A stretch of DNA of 64,000 bases from Streptomyces ferrugineus (GTDB lineage Bacteria > Actinomycetota > Actinomycetes > Streptomycetales > Streptomycetaceae): the NCBI RefSeq assembly GCF_015160855.1, contig NZ_CP063373.1, forward strand, positions 8,717,001 through 8,781,000, given 5' to 3'. Position 1 is the stretch's first letter, and each line of letters starts with the position of its first letter. Position numbers and translations under genes: made by a program. Under the pieces are notes generated by a model. The model worked only from the letters and a program-made list of their open reading frames with translations. It ran no database searches and was not told where the DNA came from. This document shows, in pieces, positions 25,918 through 35,929 of the stretch.

Positions 25918-26340
25918 TCACCCCGCCGGCCGGTAATGGCCGAGCACCCAGGCAAGCTGCGCGAACCACTCCCGCAGCCGTGCCCGGGGCTTGGCCTCCA
26001 CCCCGCACTCGTAGAACCGGCCGTCCATGTGGACCACGGCCACCATCAGGGCCCTGCCGTCGGGGCTCGCCTTGTAGTGGACGCCGCGGATCTCCGGCCA
26101 GCGGAACTCCAGGGTGTGGCCGGACAGCTCGAAGACGACGCCGGACGCGTCGACGACGACCGCGTTGCGCTTGTCGACGGCCAGGAACTCCGGGCCGGCC
26201 GGCACCGGCTGGGGCGGGGCCGGGGCGTACGCGGGCTGCGCGGGGGCGTACGGAGGTTGCGCTGGGGCGTTGGAGGGCGCGTACTGCGGTGGGGGTGGGC
26301 CGAAGCCCGGACCGGGTGGGGGTGGCGGCTGCTCGGTCAT
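25918..26340 (-). CDS. Proline-rich protein with a PH-like C-terminal domain
   Basis: 140 residues. The first 50 are a low-complexity proline/alanine/tyrosine-rich arm (PPYAPAQPAYAPAP) typical of disordered actinobacterial proteins. The remainder, about 52-140, is a compact domain (VVVDASGVVFELSG, LEFRWPEIRGVHYK, GRFYECGVEAKPRARLREWF). This domain resembles the C-terminus of the protein at 35930-36457, including the EFRW-EI core and the closing helix. There is no signal peptide. Its function is unknown. Confidence 0.75.
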   Translation of the reverse strand: MTEQPPPPPGPGFGPPPPQYAPSNAPAQPPYAPAQPAYAPAPPQPVPAGPEFLAVDKRNAVVVDASGVVFELSGHTLEFRWPEIRGVHYKASPDGRALMVAVVHMDGRFYECGVEAKPRARLREWFAQLAWVLGHYRPAG

Positions 26341-26494
26341 CCGTCGGGTCCTGGGTCCTGTTCCTCGTGCTCGCGGTGAACTTCTCGGTGTTGTGGTGAA
26401 ACATTCTCCCTGCCCCGCCGCATCAGTGAAGTGAGGGCCTCAGAGGACCTCATCGGCGGCCGGCAGGTCGGCGCACAGCACCAGGGGGGAACGC

Positions 26495-27001
26495 ATGAGA
26501 CAGGCCCGCGCGGACGACTACGCGCAGTTCGCGGTGGCCAGAGCCGGGCATCTGTACCGGTCGGCCTGTCTGCTGACCGCCGGGGACACGCATCTCGCCG
26601 AGGACCTGGTGCAGGAGACGCTGGGCCGGCTGTACGTCCACTGGGGGCGGGTCTCCCGGGTGGAGAACCCCGCCGGGTACGCGCAGACCGTGCTCACCCG
26701 GGCCTTCCTCGCCCATCAGCGGCGGCGCAGCAGCACCGAGCGGGCCACGGACGCGCTGCCGGACCGGGCGGCCGAGGGCGGTGACGTGTCGCTGCGGCTG
26801 ACCCTGCTCCAGGCGCTCGCCCGGCTGCCCGCCAAGGACCGGGCCGTGGTCGTCCTGCGCTACTGGGAGGACCGGTCCGTCGAGGAGACCGCCGCCGTGC
26901 TGAACGCCAGCTCCGCGGCCGTACGCACCCGGTGCACCCGCGCGCTCGGGCGGCTGCGCGAGTCGCTCGGCGAGGAACTGGGGGAGTACGCCGCCTCCTG
27001 A
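26495..27001 (+). CDS. SigE-family (ECF) RNA polymerase sigma factor
   Basis: 168 residues. Sigma region 2 (about 8-75, with LLTAGDTHLAEDLVQETLGRLY) and region 4 (about 105-160, with LPAKDRAVVVLRYWEDRSVEETAAVL) are both present, the minimal ECF layout of the Streptomyces SigE/M-like group. A GGGGGGAA ribosome site precedes the ATG. The next gene, 63 bases downstream, encodes a protein with a single membrane helix that may be its regulator. No promoter sequence for this sigma factor could be recognised nearby. Confidence 0.92.
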   Translation: MRQARADDYAQFAVARAGHLYRSACLLTAGDTHLAEDLVQETLGRLYVHWGRVSRVENPAGYAQTVLTRAFLAHQRRRSSTERATDALPDRAAEGGDVSLRLTLLQALARLPAKDRAVVVLRYWEDRSVEETAAVLNASSAAVRTRCTRALGRLRESLGEELGEYAAS

Positions 27002-27064
27002 CGCCACGCCTCTGCCCCTGACGACTTCTGTACGAACCCGACCTTGACGAACGGCGGTTTTGCC

Positions 27065-28312
27065 ATGCCTGTGGAACACGACGAGGACCACTTCCAGGAC
27101 CATTTCGAGGGGCGGCTCGGTCACGCCCTGCACAACGTCGGCGACCGCTTCGACGCCGACCGGGCCGCACTCGCCGCCGCCGGCCAGGCCCGCGGGCGCC
27201 GACTGCGGCTCAGGCGCCGGGCCGCCATGGCCGGGGGCGCCGCCGGGATCGCGCTGGTCGGTGTGGGCGGTGCGCTGCTGGTGCCCTGGGGCGGCACGTC
27301 CGGCACCAGTGTGGCCCAGCAGCCGTCCGCCACCCACGCCCCCGCTCCCGTCACCGGTGACCAGCTCATCAGCGCGCTGGAAGAGCTGCTGCCGCCGGGC
27401 AAGGTCAGCGAGCAAGCGGCGCAGGGCAGCACCGAGGACGCGATGGTGCCGCCGTTCGCGCGCCTCGTGTACGACGACGGCAAGGGGGCCGCGGCCATCG
27501 CTGTGTCCATGGAGCGGGTGCGGCCGGGGAGCGAGAGCGCCCGGGAGTGGACCAACTGCCCGGACAAAGCCCTTGTCCCGTACGACAACTGCGAGGTCGA
27601 GCGCACGTCCGACGGCTCCGTGATCATGAACTTCCAGGGCTACGCGTATCCGGACCGGCGCGTGGACACCAAGCACTGGTACGCCTCCCTCCTCACCGCC
27701 GAGGGCCACCACGTCACGATCAGCGAGTGGAACGCCGCGGCGGAGAAGGACGCGTCCATCACCCGGGAGGAACCGCCGCTGCGACCTGAGCTCATGAAGG
27801 CGATCATCACCAAGGGCCCGTGGCGGGATGCCATCGACGCGATCGCGGAGGATCCGAAGGCTCCGACGGCCGCGCCGAGCGACGCCCCCGCCGAGCCGAC
27901 CACCAAGGCGATCCTGGACACCCTGGTGCCGCTCCTGCCCAAGGACGCCGAGGTCGTCGAGCAGGGCCGCGACCACTCCTACGTCGTCCTGGACGACGGC
28001 AAGGGCCTCAGCTACGCCCAGATCAACGTCCAGCACGGCATGGACGACGTGGCGGACGAGCTGTTCGGAGACGACTCCGAGACCCTGCCGGACGGTACCC
28101 GGGTCCGCTTCCGGGACAGCGACGGCGACAAGGGTGTGGCGGGCTCCGTGATGTGGACCGTCGACACCCTGCGCACCGACGGCTTCCGGGTCGTGGTCAG
28201 CGCCTGCAACGCCGGGACCCAGCGCGACGCCCCCACCCGCGAGAAGCCCGCCCTGAGCGAGAAGCAGCTCCGCGAGATCGCCCTCAGCCCGCAGTGGGAC
28301 CGATTCCGCTAG
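27065..28312 (+). CDS. Single-pass membrane protein partnered with the sigma factor
   Basis: 415 residues from an ATG at 27065; a TTG at 27044 is less likely. The N-terminal 50 residues are cytoplasmic and acidic to basic (HDEDHFQDHFEG, then ARGRRLRLRRR), followed by one membrane helix (about 52-75). The large outer part contains two related repeats (about 95-235 and 280-410), each with a DGKG segment and a TRExP-LxxxxLxxI ending. Being directly downstream of the sigma factor it may be an anti-sigma factor or sensor, although no classical zinc anti-sigma motif is visible. Confidence 0.75.
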   Translation: MPVEHDEDHFQDHFEGRLGHALHNVGDRFDADRAALAAAGQARGRRLRLRRRAAMAGGAAGIALVGVGGALLVPWGGTSGTSVAQQPSATHAPAPVTGDQLISALEELLPPGKVSEQAAQGSTEDAMVPPFARLVYDDGKGAAAIAVSMERVRPGSESAREWTNCPDKALVPYDNCEVERTSDGSVIMNFQGYAYPDRRVDTKHWYASLLTAEGHHVTISEWNAAAEKDASITREEPPLRPELMKAIITKGPWRDAIDAIAEDPKAPTAAPSDAPAEPTTKAILDTLVPLLPKDAEVVEQGRDHSYVVLDDGKGLSYAQINVQHGMDDVADELFGDDSETLPDGTRVRFRDSDGDKGVAGSVMWTVDTLRTDGFRVVVSACNAGTQRDAPTREKPALSEKQLREIALSPQWDRFR

Positions 28313-28328
28313 GGAGCACCGGCCACGG

Positions 28329-29651
28329 TCAGAAGAAGTCCGACCACTGCTGGTCCCAGATCTGCTTCACGCACAGCACCAGGAACAGCAGCCCGGCGAT
28401 GGCGAGCATCGCGTTGCTCACCGGCCCGTTGCGCCATTCCCTCGGGGTGTGCGAGGAGTTGAGGAGCCAGATCAGGGTGCCGGCGAGGAACGGCAGGAAG
28501 GCCGCGCCCAGGACGCCGTAGACGATGATCAGGCGGAAGGGCTCGCCCTGGAAGAGCAGCACGATGGGCGGGAAGGTCAGCCACAGCAGGTAGGCGCGGA
28601 ACGGCCAGGACCGTTCGCGGGCGCCGGAGGCGACCTTCTCGCCCTTCTGCTCGCCCTCGCCGCGGAAGCGTGCGACGAAGTCCGCGAACATCAGGCTCAC
28701 GCCGTGCCAGACGCCGATCAGGGAGGAGTAGGAGGTGGCGAAGAAGCCGATCAGGAAGAACTTGGCCGTCACCGTGCCGTACTCGGCCTCCAGGATGTCG
28801 CCGAGCTGGAGCATGCCCTTGTCGCCGCCGGCGAGGGCGATGTTCGCCGAGTGCAGCAGCTCCGCGCCGACGAACAGCATCGCGATGACGAAGACACCGG
28901 TGGTGGCGTAGGCGACCCGGTTGTCGAGCCGCATGACCTTCATCCAGCCGGTGTTCGTCCAGCCCTTGGCGTTGACCCAGTAGCCGTACGCGGCGAGCGT
29001 GATGGTGCCGCCGACGCCGCCGATCAGTCCGAGGGTGTTGAGGATGGAGTCCTTCTCGTCGGGCAGGACCGGCAGCAGGCCGGCGAAGGCGTCGCCGAGG
29101 TTCGGCGTGACGCGGATCGCGAGATACACCGTCACCACGAACATGACGCCGACCAGGACCGTCATGACCTTCTCGAAGATCGCGTACTGGTTGAACCAGA
29201 CGAAGACCAGGCCCAGCAGACCGCAGCCGATGGCCCACCATTCCAGGTCCATCACGTTCGGGAACAGCGCCTGCAGCGGAAGCGCGCTGGACGACATCGC
29301 CGCGGCCCCGTAGACGAAGCCCCAGACCACCGCGTAGACGGCGAAGAACCAGGTGGTCCAGCGGCCGAGGCCGGCCCAGCCGTCGAACAGGGTGCGGCCG
29401 GTGGACAGATGCCAGCGTCCGGCCGCCTCGGCGAGGGAGATCTTCACCAGGCACCCGATGATCGCGGCCCAGAGCAGCGTGTACCCGAAGTTGCTGCCCG
29501 CGATGAGGGTGGCGACGAGGTCACCGGCCCCGACACCGGTAGCGGCGACGACGATGCCGGGACCGAGGTAGCGCCAACGGGATGTGCCGGGTGGGGGGTT
29601 GTTGCCGGAGGAGGCCTCAGTGGACGTGGGGTTTCCTGTGGTGTCCGCCAT
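28329..29651 (-). CDS. Divergent Nramp-family transporter lacking canonical metal motifs
   Basis: 440 residues with eleven or so hydrophobic helices in the Nramp/APC-fold order. The start at 29651 (MADTTGNPTS) gives a normal length; longer frames enter the neighbouring gene. Classical Nramp proteins bind metal through DPGN in helix 1 and MPH in helix 6. Here helix 1 reads GVGAGDLV (about residues 39-46) and the corresponding helix 6 region reads GGTITLAAYGYW. The substrate therefore may not be Mn/Fe. It sits 5 bases downstream of the ATP-binding regulator and is probably co-transcribed with it. Confidence 0.88.
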   Translation of the reverse strand: MADTTGNPTSTEASSGNNPPPGTSRWRYLGPGIVVAATGVGAGDLVATLIAGSNFGYTLLWAAIIGCLVKISLAEAAGRWHLSTGRTLFDGWAGLGRWTTWFFAVYAVVWGFVYGAAAMSSSALPLQALFPNVMDLEWWAIGCGLLGLVFVWFNQYAIFEKVMTVLVGVMFVVTVYLAIRVTPNLGDAFAGLLPVLPDEKDSILNTLGLIGGVGGTITLAAYGYWVNAKGWTNTGWMKVMRLDNRVAYATTGVFVIAMLFVGAELLHSANIALAGGDKGMLQLGDILEAEYGTVTAKFFLIGFFATSYSSLIGVWHGVSLMFADFVARFRGEGEQKGEKVASGARERSWPFRAYLLWLTFPPIVLLFQGEPFRLIIVYGVLGAAFLPFLAGTLIWLLNSSHTPREWRNGPVSNAMLAIAGLLFLVLCVKQIWDQQWSDFF

Positions 29652-29656
29652 GCAGA

Positions 29657-30115
29657 TCAAGAAAGCGCAATGACCGGGAACCGACAAGAGGGCGGGACGC
29701 ACTCGCAGGTACCGAGCTCGAACCACACGGTCTTGCCCGGCCCTTCCCGATGGCAGCCCCAGCGCCGGGCCAGCGTGTCCACCAGGAACATCCCTCTGCC
29801 GTTCTCCGCGTCGGACGCGTCCAGGACCGTCGGAACGCGACTGCCGCCGTCCCGGACCTCGCAGCGCAGGATCCCGTGCGCGGCGAAGAGGGTGAGCCGG
29901 AAGCGGCTTTCCGAGTGCAGCAGGGCGTTGGTGGCCAGCTCGCTCACCAGTAACTCGGCCACGTCCACCACGTCGTCGTGGTCCGCGAGCCCCCATCCCT
30001 CCAGGTGCCGGCGGACCTCCGCGCGGGCCTCGCCGACCGCGGAGGGACGGGGGTCGTACTCGACGCTCAGATGGCCTGCCCCCAGGGGCGGCTGGGGATA
30101 TGAGCCGTGCAGCAT
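29657..30115 (-). CDS. RsbW-like ATP-binding regulatory protein
   Basis: About 152 residues from an ATG at 30115; an upstream ATG at 30151 is possible and neither has a clear ribosome site. The anti-sigma-type ATPase fold is well preserved: LLVSELATNALLHS (N box, about 60), CEVRDGGSRVP and GRGMFLVDTLARRWG (G box, about 110-125), then GKTVWFEL. Unlike the copy at 24778, the N-box asparagine is intact. It lies between the MEDS regulator and the Nramp-like transporter on the same strand. Partner sigma or anti-anti-sigma factors are not in the window. Confidence 0.85.
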   Translation of the reverse strand: MLHGSYPQPPLGAGHLSVEYDPRPSAVGEARAEVRRHLEGWGLADHDDVVDVAELLVSELATNALLHSESRFRLTLFAAHGILRCEVRDGGSRVPTVLDASDAENGRGMFLVDTLARRWGCHREGPGKTVWFELGTCECVPPSCRFPVIALS

Positions 30116-30204
30116 GGGTCCAGGGTGACGGGTGCGCGGGTACGGCCGCATGGGGAGGAATACCCGATTCCATACCTGCGCCCGGGACCGTGCCGCCGAC
30201 CGTG

Positions 30205-31119
30205 CTACCCGTACTGGAGCCGTACGCTCGACCCGTCCCCCTCGGCGCGCACATCGACGTAAGCACACACCTGCCGGGCGAACCACAGCCCCTGCCCGGG
30301 CTCCAGTTCGGCACTCGGCGGCGGTACGAAGCCCGCCAGCGGGTCGTCCACGCGGCGCGCGACGCGCAGTTCGCAGACGCAGGCCGGGGCCTCGCCCCAC
30401 AGCAGGGCACCGTCGAGCGGGCCGAGCGCGGCGGCCGCCTCGGTGACGGCCGTGGCGAACAGCTCCGCGTCCGCTGCGGACAGCCCCTGGACGGTGGCCC
30501 AGGTGCGCACGGCGTCGGCGGTGGGGGCCGGCCCGGGAAGCCGCTCGGCGTCGGCGGGCGACGGCGGCAGCGGTACGGCGTCGAGTTCGGCGGCGAGCCG
30601 GACCGGGTCCTCGTACACGCCGGTGTCGGGGTGGGCCCGGCGGGCGGCGGCCACGATGGCGGGCCCGGCGACGCGGGTGTCGTAGGCGCACAGGGCGGTC
30701 GTGGCGAGCGGGGCGAAGAGGAGGTTGGCGAGGGCCTCGTAGCGGATCCACTCGGCGGTCTCACGCGGCGAGCGGCCCGCGCGCCCCGCCCAGACGGGTT
30801 CCATCAGCAGATGGACACGGCCGCCGGGCCCGGCGTTGGCGGCGAGATAACCGGCGCCCTGGGCGATGGCGTTGGCGGCGGAGCCGGTGTACCAGTCGGT
30901 GTGCGGGACGAGGCCGACGTCCTTCGCGTCGGGGCCGAGGGCGTCGCGCAGGAGGTCGAGGTTGCCGGGGGCGGCGATGGCCACGGGCGGGGGTTCGGCG
31001 GGGGCGGCGAGGGCTTCGGTGAGGAAGGGGAGGGCGGCGGCGAGGAACTCCTCGTCGGTGCGGAAGACCGCCATGCGGTGGTCGAAGTGGCGCTGCGGCG
31101 GGGCGGGTCGGGTGGTCAT
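30205..31119 (-). CDS. MEDS-domain / ATPase regulatory protein
   Basis: 304 residues. The N-terminal part (about 10-170) resembles MEDS sensor domains, with HRMAVFRTDEEFLAAALPFL at the start and VHLLMEPVWAGRAGRSPRETAEWIRYE in the middle. The C-terminal part (about 200-300) resembles an anti-sigma-type ATPase (ELFATAVTEAAAAL, GLWFARQVCAYVDV) but with degenerate nucleotide motifs. MEDS proteins are linked in actinomycetes to one-carbon or DNA-methylation-like signalling and sigma control. It follows the LuxR regulator by 69 bases on the same strand. Confidence 0.8.
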   Translation of the reverse strand: MTTRPAPPQRHFDHRMAVFRTDEEFLAAALPFLTEALAAPAEPPPVAIAAPGNLDLLRDALGPDAKDVGLVPHTDWYTGSAANAIAQGAGYLAANAGPGGRVHLLMEPVWAGRAGRSPRETAEWIRYEALANLLFAPLATTALCAYDTRVAGPAIVAAARRAHPDTGVYEDPVRLAAELDAVPLPPSPADAERLPGPAPTADAVRTWATVQGLSAADAELFATAVTEAAAALGPLDGALLWGEAPACVCELRVARRVDDPLAGFVPPPSAELEPGQGLWFARQVCAYVDVRAEGDGSSVRLQYG

Positions 31120-31188
31120 GGGGTGGGTGCTCTCCTCGGGGTGCGTCGGTGATGGGGAGGTGGGATGAGGTGGCGTCGGCCGTGGGTC

Positions 31189-34100
31189 TCAGCGCTGGGC
31201 CGCCACCCAGGCCGCGATCTGGCTGCGGTTGCTGAAGCCGAGCTTGCCGAGGATGCGTTCGACGTGGCCCTCGGCGGTGCGGCGGGAGATGACCAGGCGG
31301 TCGGCGATCTGCTGGTTGGCCAGCCCCTGGGCGACGAGTTCGGCGACCTCGCTCTCGCGGCGGGTGAGGCGGCAGCCGTGGGCGGGGGTGCGGCGGTCGT
31401 TCACCTTGCGGATGGCCGTGTCGTCGACGGCGTACTCGACGGCACGGGCGAGGTCGAGCGCGGCGCCGCTGTCGTACGCCCGCCCGTAGTCGGGTGGGCC
31501 GAGGGCCTGGCGCGCCCGGGTCTCGCTGTCGCGGCGGGTGGCCTTCAGGGACCGCGATCCCCAGCGGTCGCGGTCGACGGCGGTCCAGGTGCGGTCGGCG
31601 GCGCCGAGCAGCACGGCCGCGCGCTCGTGGGAACCGGTCTCGGTGGCGGTGCGGGCCAGCAGGTCGAGGGTGAGGGCGATGCCGGTGACGTCGTGCACGG
31701 CGAGCTTGAGGCGCAGGGCCTGGCGGGCGTGGTGTTCGGCCCGCTGCCAGTCGCCCCGCACGCTGTGGGCGAGGGCGAGCATCCGCAGGACGTAGGAGTG
31801 CACCCATTCCTCGCCGTGCCGTTCGCACATCCGGCGGGCCCGCTCGCAGACCTCGACGGCGCGCTCGGCCTCGCCCAGGAAGCCCAGGGCGCAGGCGAGT
31901 TCGACCTGGTCGAGGCCGTGCAGGCTGAGGTGCTGGCCGGGGACGGGGCCGCGGGCGACGGTGGCCTCGAAGTGCTTCAGCGCGGCCGGCAGGTCGTCCA
32001 TGAACAGGGTGATGACGCCGATGACGTACTCGGCGTGCGCGGCCTCCGCCGCGTCGCCGAGGTCCTGGGCCAGGAGGTGGGCCTCGCGGGCGAGGGCGAG
32101 GCCGACGGGGAGGGCGTGGGTGGCGGCGGCGAGGAGTCCGGCGATCCACAGGCCGCGGGCGCGTTCCCTGGTGGGTTCCGGATTGGCGGCCAGGGCGCGG
32201 TCGATCCAGTGGCGGCCCTCGCGCGGGGCGCCGCAGGCGTGCCAGTAGAACCACAGGGTGCCGGCCAGGCGCAGGCCGGTGAGGCGTTCGCCGGGGGTGG
32301 TGAGGCTGAAGTCGAGGGCGGTGCGCAGGTTGTCCTGGTCGGCGCGGAGCCGGGCCACGATCTCCCGCTGCCCCGGCCCGAACCAGGCCCGCTCGCAGCC
32401 GGTGGCCCGCCGCAGCATCCAGTCCCGCTGCCGGCACCGGGCGGCGGCCTCCTCGCCGGGCAGCCGGCGCAGCCGGTCCAGGCCGTAGTGGCGGAGGGTG
32501 TCGAGGAGGCGGTAGCGGGTGCCGTCGGGGCCGCACTCGCGGGAGAGGACGGACTTGTCGACGAGGCCCGCGACGGCGTCGAGTACGTCGTCAGGGTGGA
32601 TGCGGGGGGTGGGGGTCGTCTGGGTTTCCTCGCCCCCGCCGCCCCTACCCGTCCCATCCTCAAGGGGCTCCGCCCCTTCGACCCCGCCAGAGGGCTCCGC
32701 CCCCTGGACCCCCATCGGCCCTGAACGGGCCTCGTCCTCAAACGCCGGACGGGCTAGGTGAAGCCGACCGGCATCAAGAGGCGAAGCCCCCTCCGGGCGG
32801 GTGGGGGATGGGGACGGCGATGCCACGGCCTCAAACGCCGGACGGGCCAGGTGAAACCCACCCGCGTCAACAGACGAAGCCCCCTCCGGGCCAGTCAGGG
32901 ATGGAGACGGCCATGCCACAGCCTCAAACGCCGGACGGGCCAAATGAAACCCACCCCCGTCAACAGACGAAGCCCCCTCCGGGCCAGTCAGGGATGGAGA
33001 CGGCCATGCCACAGCCTCAAACGCCGGACGGGCCAAATGAAACCCACCCCCGTCAACAGACGAAGCCCCCTCCGGGCCAGTCAGGGATGGAGACGGCCAT
33101 GCCACAGCCTCAAACGCCGGACGGGCCAAATGAAACCCACCCCCGTCAACAGACGAAGCCCCCTCCGGGCCAGTCAGGGATGGAGACGGCCATGCCACAG
33201 CCTCAAACGCCGGACGGGCCAAATGAAACCCACCCGCGTCAACAGACGAAGCCCCATCCGGGCCGGTGAGGGATGAGGACGGCGATGCCGTGGCCTCGGA
33301 CGTCGGACGGGCTGAAGCCACCGCCTCCGCCGTCTCCAGATCGAAGCTGCCGGCCAGCACCGACAGCCGGGCCCACACCAACTGCTCGCGTTCGGTGCAC
33401 AGTTCGTGGCTCCAGTCGACCGCCGCGCGCAGGGTCTGGTGGCGGGGCAGGGCGGCGGGGCTGCCGCCGGTGAGCAGGCGGTAGCGGTCGTCGAGGCGGT
33501 CGAGGAGCCGGTCGACGTCGAGGACGCGCATGCGGACGGCGGCGAGTTCGATGGCGAGGGGCAGACCGTCGAGGCGTCGGCACAGGCGGGCGACGGCGGC
33601 GCGGTTGGCGGCGGTGAGGCGGAAGCCGGGGACGACCGCGGCGGCCCGGTCGGCGAAGAGGGCCAGGGCCGGATAGCCCTCGGGAGAGGACAGGTCGCCG
33701 TCGGGGTCGGGGACCGGCAGGGGCCGTACGTCCAGGAGGTGTTCCTCGGTCAGGCCCAGGCGGTGGCGGCTGGTGGCGAGGATGCGTACGCCGGTGGTGC
33801 CGTGCAGCAGGGCCGCGGCGAGTTCGGCGCAGGCCGGCAGCAGATGCTCGCAGTTGTCGATCAGCAGGAGCAGCCGACGGTCCCTCAGTTGCTCCACCAG
33901 CGCCTGGAGCGGCGGTCGCGCGGTGTGGTCGTGCAGGTCGAGCGCGTCGGCGACGGCGTGCGGGACGAGCGCCGGGTCGTCGAGACCGGAGAGGGGCGCG
34001 AAGCGCACGCCGTCGGGGAAGGTGCGCCGTACGCCGGCCGCGATGCGTGCGGCGAGGCGGGTCTTGCCGACGCCGCCTGGCCCGGTCAGCGTGACGAGCC

Positions 34101-34209
34101 GGGCCCTGGCCAACAGCTCGCGTCCGGCCGCGAGTTCGCCGCGCCGGTCGACGAAGCTGGTCGTCTCGACCGGCAGTCGCTGATCCCGTCGTGGCGCTGA
34201 TCCGCCCAT
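31189..34209 (-). CDS. AAA/NB-ARC LuxR-family regulator carrying an in-frame repeat array
   Basis: 1006 residues from an ATG at 34209, with GGAGG 11 bases upstream. The N-terminal NTPase (about 15-300) has Walker [12 protein letters not shown] and Walker [12 protein letters not shown] helical, TPR-like region (about 540-930) and a C-terminal LuxR helix-turn-helix (about 945-1003, [25 protein letters not shown]) follow. Family members are normally about 750-800 residues. The excess is a block at about residues 300-530 made of near-identical 31-residue units, placed between the NTPase and the helix [13 protein letters not shown]. The reading frame is kept throughout, so the protein is probably made. 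Its target genes are unknown. Confidence 0.87.
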   Translation of the reverse strand: MGGSAPRRDQRLPVETTSFVDRRGELAAGRELLARARLVTLTGPGGVGKTRLAARIAAGVRRTFPDGVRFAPLSGLDDPALVPHAVADALDLHDHTARPPLQALVEQLRDRRLLLLIDNCEHLLPACAELAAALLHGTTGVRILATSRHRLGLTEEHLLDVRPLPVPDPDGDLSSPEGYPALALFADRAAAVVPGFRLTAANRAAVARLCRRLDGLPLAIELAAVRMRVLDVDRLLDRLDDRYRLLTGGSPAALPRHQTLRAAVDWSHELCTEREQLVWARLSVLAGSFDLETAEAVASARPTSEATASPSSSLTGPDGASSVDAGGFHLARPAFEAVAWPSPSLTGPEGASSVDGGGFHLARPAFEAVAWPSPSLTGPEGASSVDGGGFHLARPAFEAVAWPSPSLTGPEGASSVDGGGFHLARPAFEAVAWPSPSLTGPEGASSVDAGGFHLARPAFEAVASPSPSPTRPEGASPLDAGRLHLARPAFEDEARSGPMGVQGAEPSGGVEGAEPLEDGTGRGGGGEETQTTPTPRIHPDDVLDAVAGLVDKSVLSRECGPDGTRYRLLDTLRHYGLDRLRRLPGEEAAARCRQRDWMLRRATGCERAWFGPGQREIVARLRADQDNLRTALDFSLTTPGERLTGLRLAGTLWFYWHACGAPREGRHWIDRALAANPEPTRERARGLWIAGLLAAATHALPVGLALAREAHLLAQDLGDAAEAAHAEYVIGVITLFMDDLPAALKHFEATVARGPVPGQHLSLHGLDQVELACALGFLGEAERAVEVCERARRMCERHGEEWVHSYVLRMLALAHSVRGDWQRAEHHARQALRLKLAVHDVTGIALTLDLLARTATETGSHERAAVLLGAADRTWTAVDRDRWGSRSLKATRRDSETRARQALGPPDYGRAYDSGAALDLARAVEYAVDDTAIRKVNDRRTPAHGCRLTRRESEVAELVAQGLANQQIADRLVISRRTAEGHVERILGKLGFSNRSQIAAWVAAQR
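32628..33310. repeat. 93-bp tandem repeat array inside the LuxR regulator gene
   Basis: The string TCAAACGCCGGACGGGC recurs at 32739, 32831, 32924, 33017, 33110 and 33203, with a degenerate seventh copy near 33297. Spacing is 93 bp for the last four intervals and 92 for the first. Unit sequences are nearly identical in the centre and diverge at the ends. The outer 32628-32750 section (GGGGCTCCGCCCC, CTGAACGGGCCTCGTCCTC) matches a repeat type common between Streptomyces genes. On the coding strand each unit encodes [22 protein letters not shown] residues. Confidence 0.95.
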
Positions 34210-34467
34210 GCCCAGCCGTTCCTCCGGGGGTGTCGAGGGAACCGGGGAGCCGGGGAGGCGGCGGGTGCGCCGGTCCCCGCCTCGCCGCCGCTCCCACCGC
34301 TCCCCCCTTGCGCGGCTCACCACCCTTCCGCGGCCCCGCGCCGCCCCGCACGTCCGGATCACACCCCCGGGTGGACTTCACCGGCGACCGCTCCGCGCGC
34401 AGGCGCCCCGCGTACACTGCGCGGCTGATTTTCGGATGGTTCACGCCATCGACCATCCGGCCACCCT
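34210..34467. other. Gene-free region upstream of the carboxypeptidase
   Basis: The 355-base gap between the divergent regulator and carboxypeptidase genes shows no convincing coding frame. Besides the promoter at 34468-34496 it holds a 7-bp inverted repeat, CGGATGG (34433-34439) and CCATCCG (34454-34460), just upstream of the -35 box, which may be an operator. Confidence 0.4.
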
Positions 34468-34496
34468 TGACCGGTCCATGTCACAGCCGCAGGATG
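34468..34496 (+). promoter_or_regulatory. Vegetative-type promoter of the carboxypeptidase gene
   Basis: TTGACC (34468-34473) and CAGGAT (34491-34496) are separated by exactly 17 bases, a good match to Streptomyces HrdB-type promoters. Transcription would start near 34503, about 60 bases before the gene. Confidence 0.6.
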
Positions 34497-34564
34497 AGCG
34501 CCACACCCGCACCAAGTACGTACGTCGCACTGAACCCCACCCCCCACTCCCACAAGGAGAATTC

Positions 34565-35923
34565 ATGCGACTTCGGATACGCGGCTCAGGCGGCCGGAGC
34601 GGCAGACGCGGTGCCGCCCTCGCCACGCTGCTCGCCCTCGCCCTCGCCGCTCCCCTCTCGGCGAACGTGTCCGCGAACGCCGACAGCGCCGACGGCTCCG
34701 CCAAGGCGGCCTCCTCGGCCGACGACATCCGGCAGTACGAGGTCCACATGCACTCGACCGCCAAGGACCGCACGGCACTTCAGCGCACCGGCGTGACCGT
34801 CGACGAGGCCCACGGCCACGGTGTCGTCGTCTCCGGCCGCGCGGACCAGATCAAGAAGCTGAAGGCCCTCGGCTACGAGGTCACCCCGCTCGGCGCGGTT
34901 CCCGACCGGTCGGCCGGCGAGGACGACGTCCGGCTCTACGACTTCCCCTCCGGCGACTCGCGCTATCACAACTACGCGGAGATGACGAACGAGATCAACT
35001 CGATCGTCTCGGCCAACTCCTCGATCGCCAGCCGGCGCGTCATCGGCACGTCGTACCAGGGCCGGGACATCGTCGCGATCAAGATCAGCGACAACGTGGG
35101 GACGGACGAGGCCGAGCCGGAGGTCCTCTTCACCCACCACCAGCACGCCCGTGAGCACCTCACCGTCGAGATGGCGCTCTATCTGCTGCGCGAGCTGACC
35201 TCCGACTACGGCAGCGACTCCCGGGTCACCGGCCTGGTGAACAACCGCGAGATCTGGATCGTGCCCGACCTGAACCCGGACGGCGGCGAGTACGACATCG
35301 CCACCGGCTCCTACCGGTCCTGGCGCAAGAACCGGCAGCCCAACTCCGGTTCCTCGGCCGTCGGAACCGACCTCAACCGCAACTGGGACTACCGGTGGGG
35401 CTGCTGCGGCGGTTCGTCGGGGTCGACCTCGTCGCAGACGTACCGGGGCACGTCCCCCGAGTCGGCGCCCGAGGTGAAGGTGGTCGCGAACTTCGTGCGC
35501 AGCCGGGTCGTCGGCGGCGTGCAGCAGATCAAGGCCGGGATCGACTTCCACACCTACAGCGAGCTGGTGCTGTGGCCGTTCGGGTACACCTACTCCGACA
35601 CCACGACCGGCATGACCGCCGACGACCGCAACGCCTTCGCCACGGTCGGGCAGAAGATGGCGGCGAGCAACGGCTACACGCCGGAGCAGTCCAGCGACCT
35701 GTACATCACCGACGGGTCGATCGACGACTGGCTGTGGGGCAGCCAGAAGATCTTCGGGTACACCTTCGAGATGTACCCGAGGTCCGGCGGCGGGGGCTTC
35801 TACCCGCCCGACGAGGTGATCGAGCGGGAGACGTCGCGCAACCGGGACGCGGTCCTGCAGTTGCTGGAGAACGCCGACTGCATGTACCGGTCCATCGGCA
35901 AGGAGGACCAGTACTGCGGCTAG
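34565..35923 (+). CDS. Secreted zinc carboxypeptidase (M14)
   Basis: 452 residues with an ideal AAGGAGA ribosome site four bases before the ATG. A twin-basic signal peptide (about 1-38) and a propeptide-like region (about 50-125) precede an M14 metallopeptidase domain (about 130-440). The zinc ligands are H194 and E197 in HHQHAREH plus H329 in GIDFHTYSE. The catalytic glutamate is E402 in YTFEMYP, and the substrate-binding NRNW motif is at 271-274. It should remove C-terminal residues from peptides outside the cell. A paired CC at 280-281 and further cysteines near the C-terminus may form disulphides. Confidence 0.95.
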   Translation: MRLRIRGSGGRSGRRGAALATLLALALAAPLSANVSANADSADGSAKAASSADDIRQYEVHMHSTAKDRTALQRTGVTVDEAHGHGVVVSGRADQIKKLKALGYEVTPLGAVPDRSAGEDDVRLYDFPSGDSRYHNYAEMTNEINSIVSANSSIASRRVIGTSYQGRDIVAIKISDNVGTDEAEPEVLFTHHQHAREHLTVEMALYLLRELTSDYGSDSRVTGLVNNREIWIVPDLNPDGGEYDIATGSYRSWRKNRQPNSGSSAVGTDLNRNWDYRWGCCGGSSGSTSSQTYRGTSPESAPEVKVVANFVRSRVVGGVQQIKAGIDFHTYSELVLWPFGYTYSDTTTGMTADDRNAFATVGQKMAASNGYTPEQSSDLYITDGSIDDWLWGSQKIFGYTFEMYPRSGGGGFYPPDEVIERETSRNRDAVLQLLENADCMYRSIGKEDQYCG

Positions 35924-35929
35924 GACTCG

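Noticed and set aside
32739..33220. CRISPR-like regularly spaced repeats
   Set aside because: The spacers are as conserved as the repeats, the period is 93 bp and in frame, and no cas genes are present; it is a tandem repeat.
32758..33276. Plus-strand protein of repeated [18 protein letters not shown] units
   Set aside because: It exists only because the 93-bp unit is a multiple of three; it is antisense to the regulator and has no start signal.
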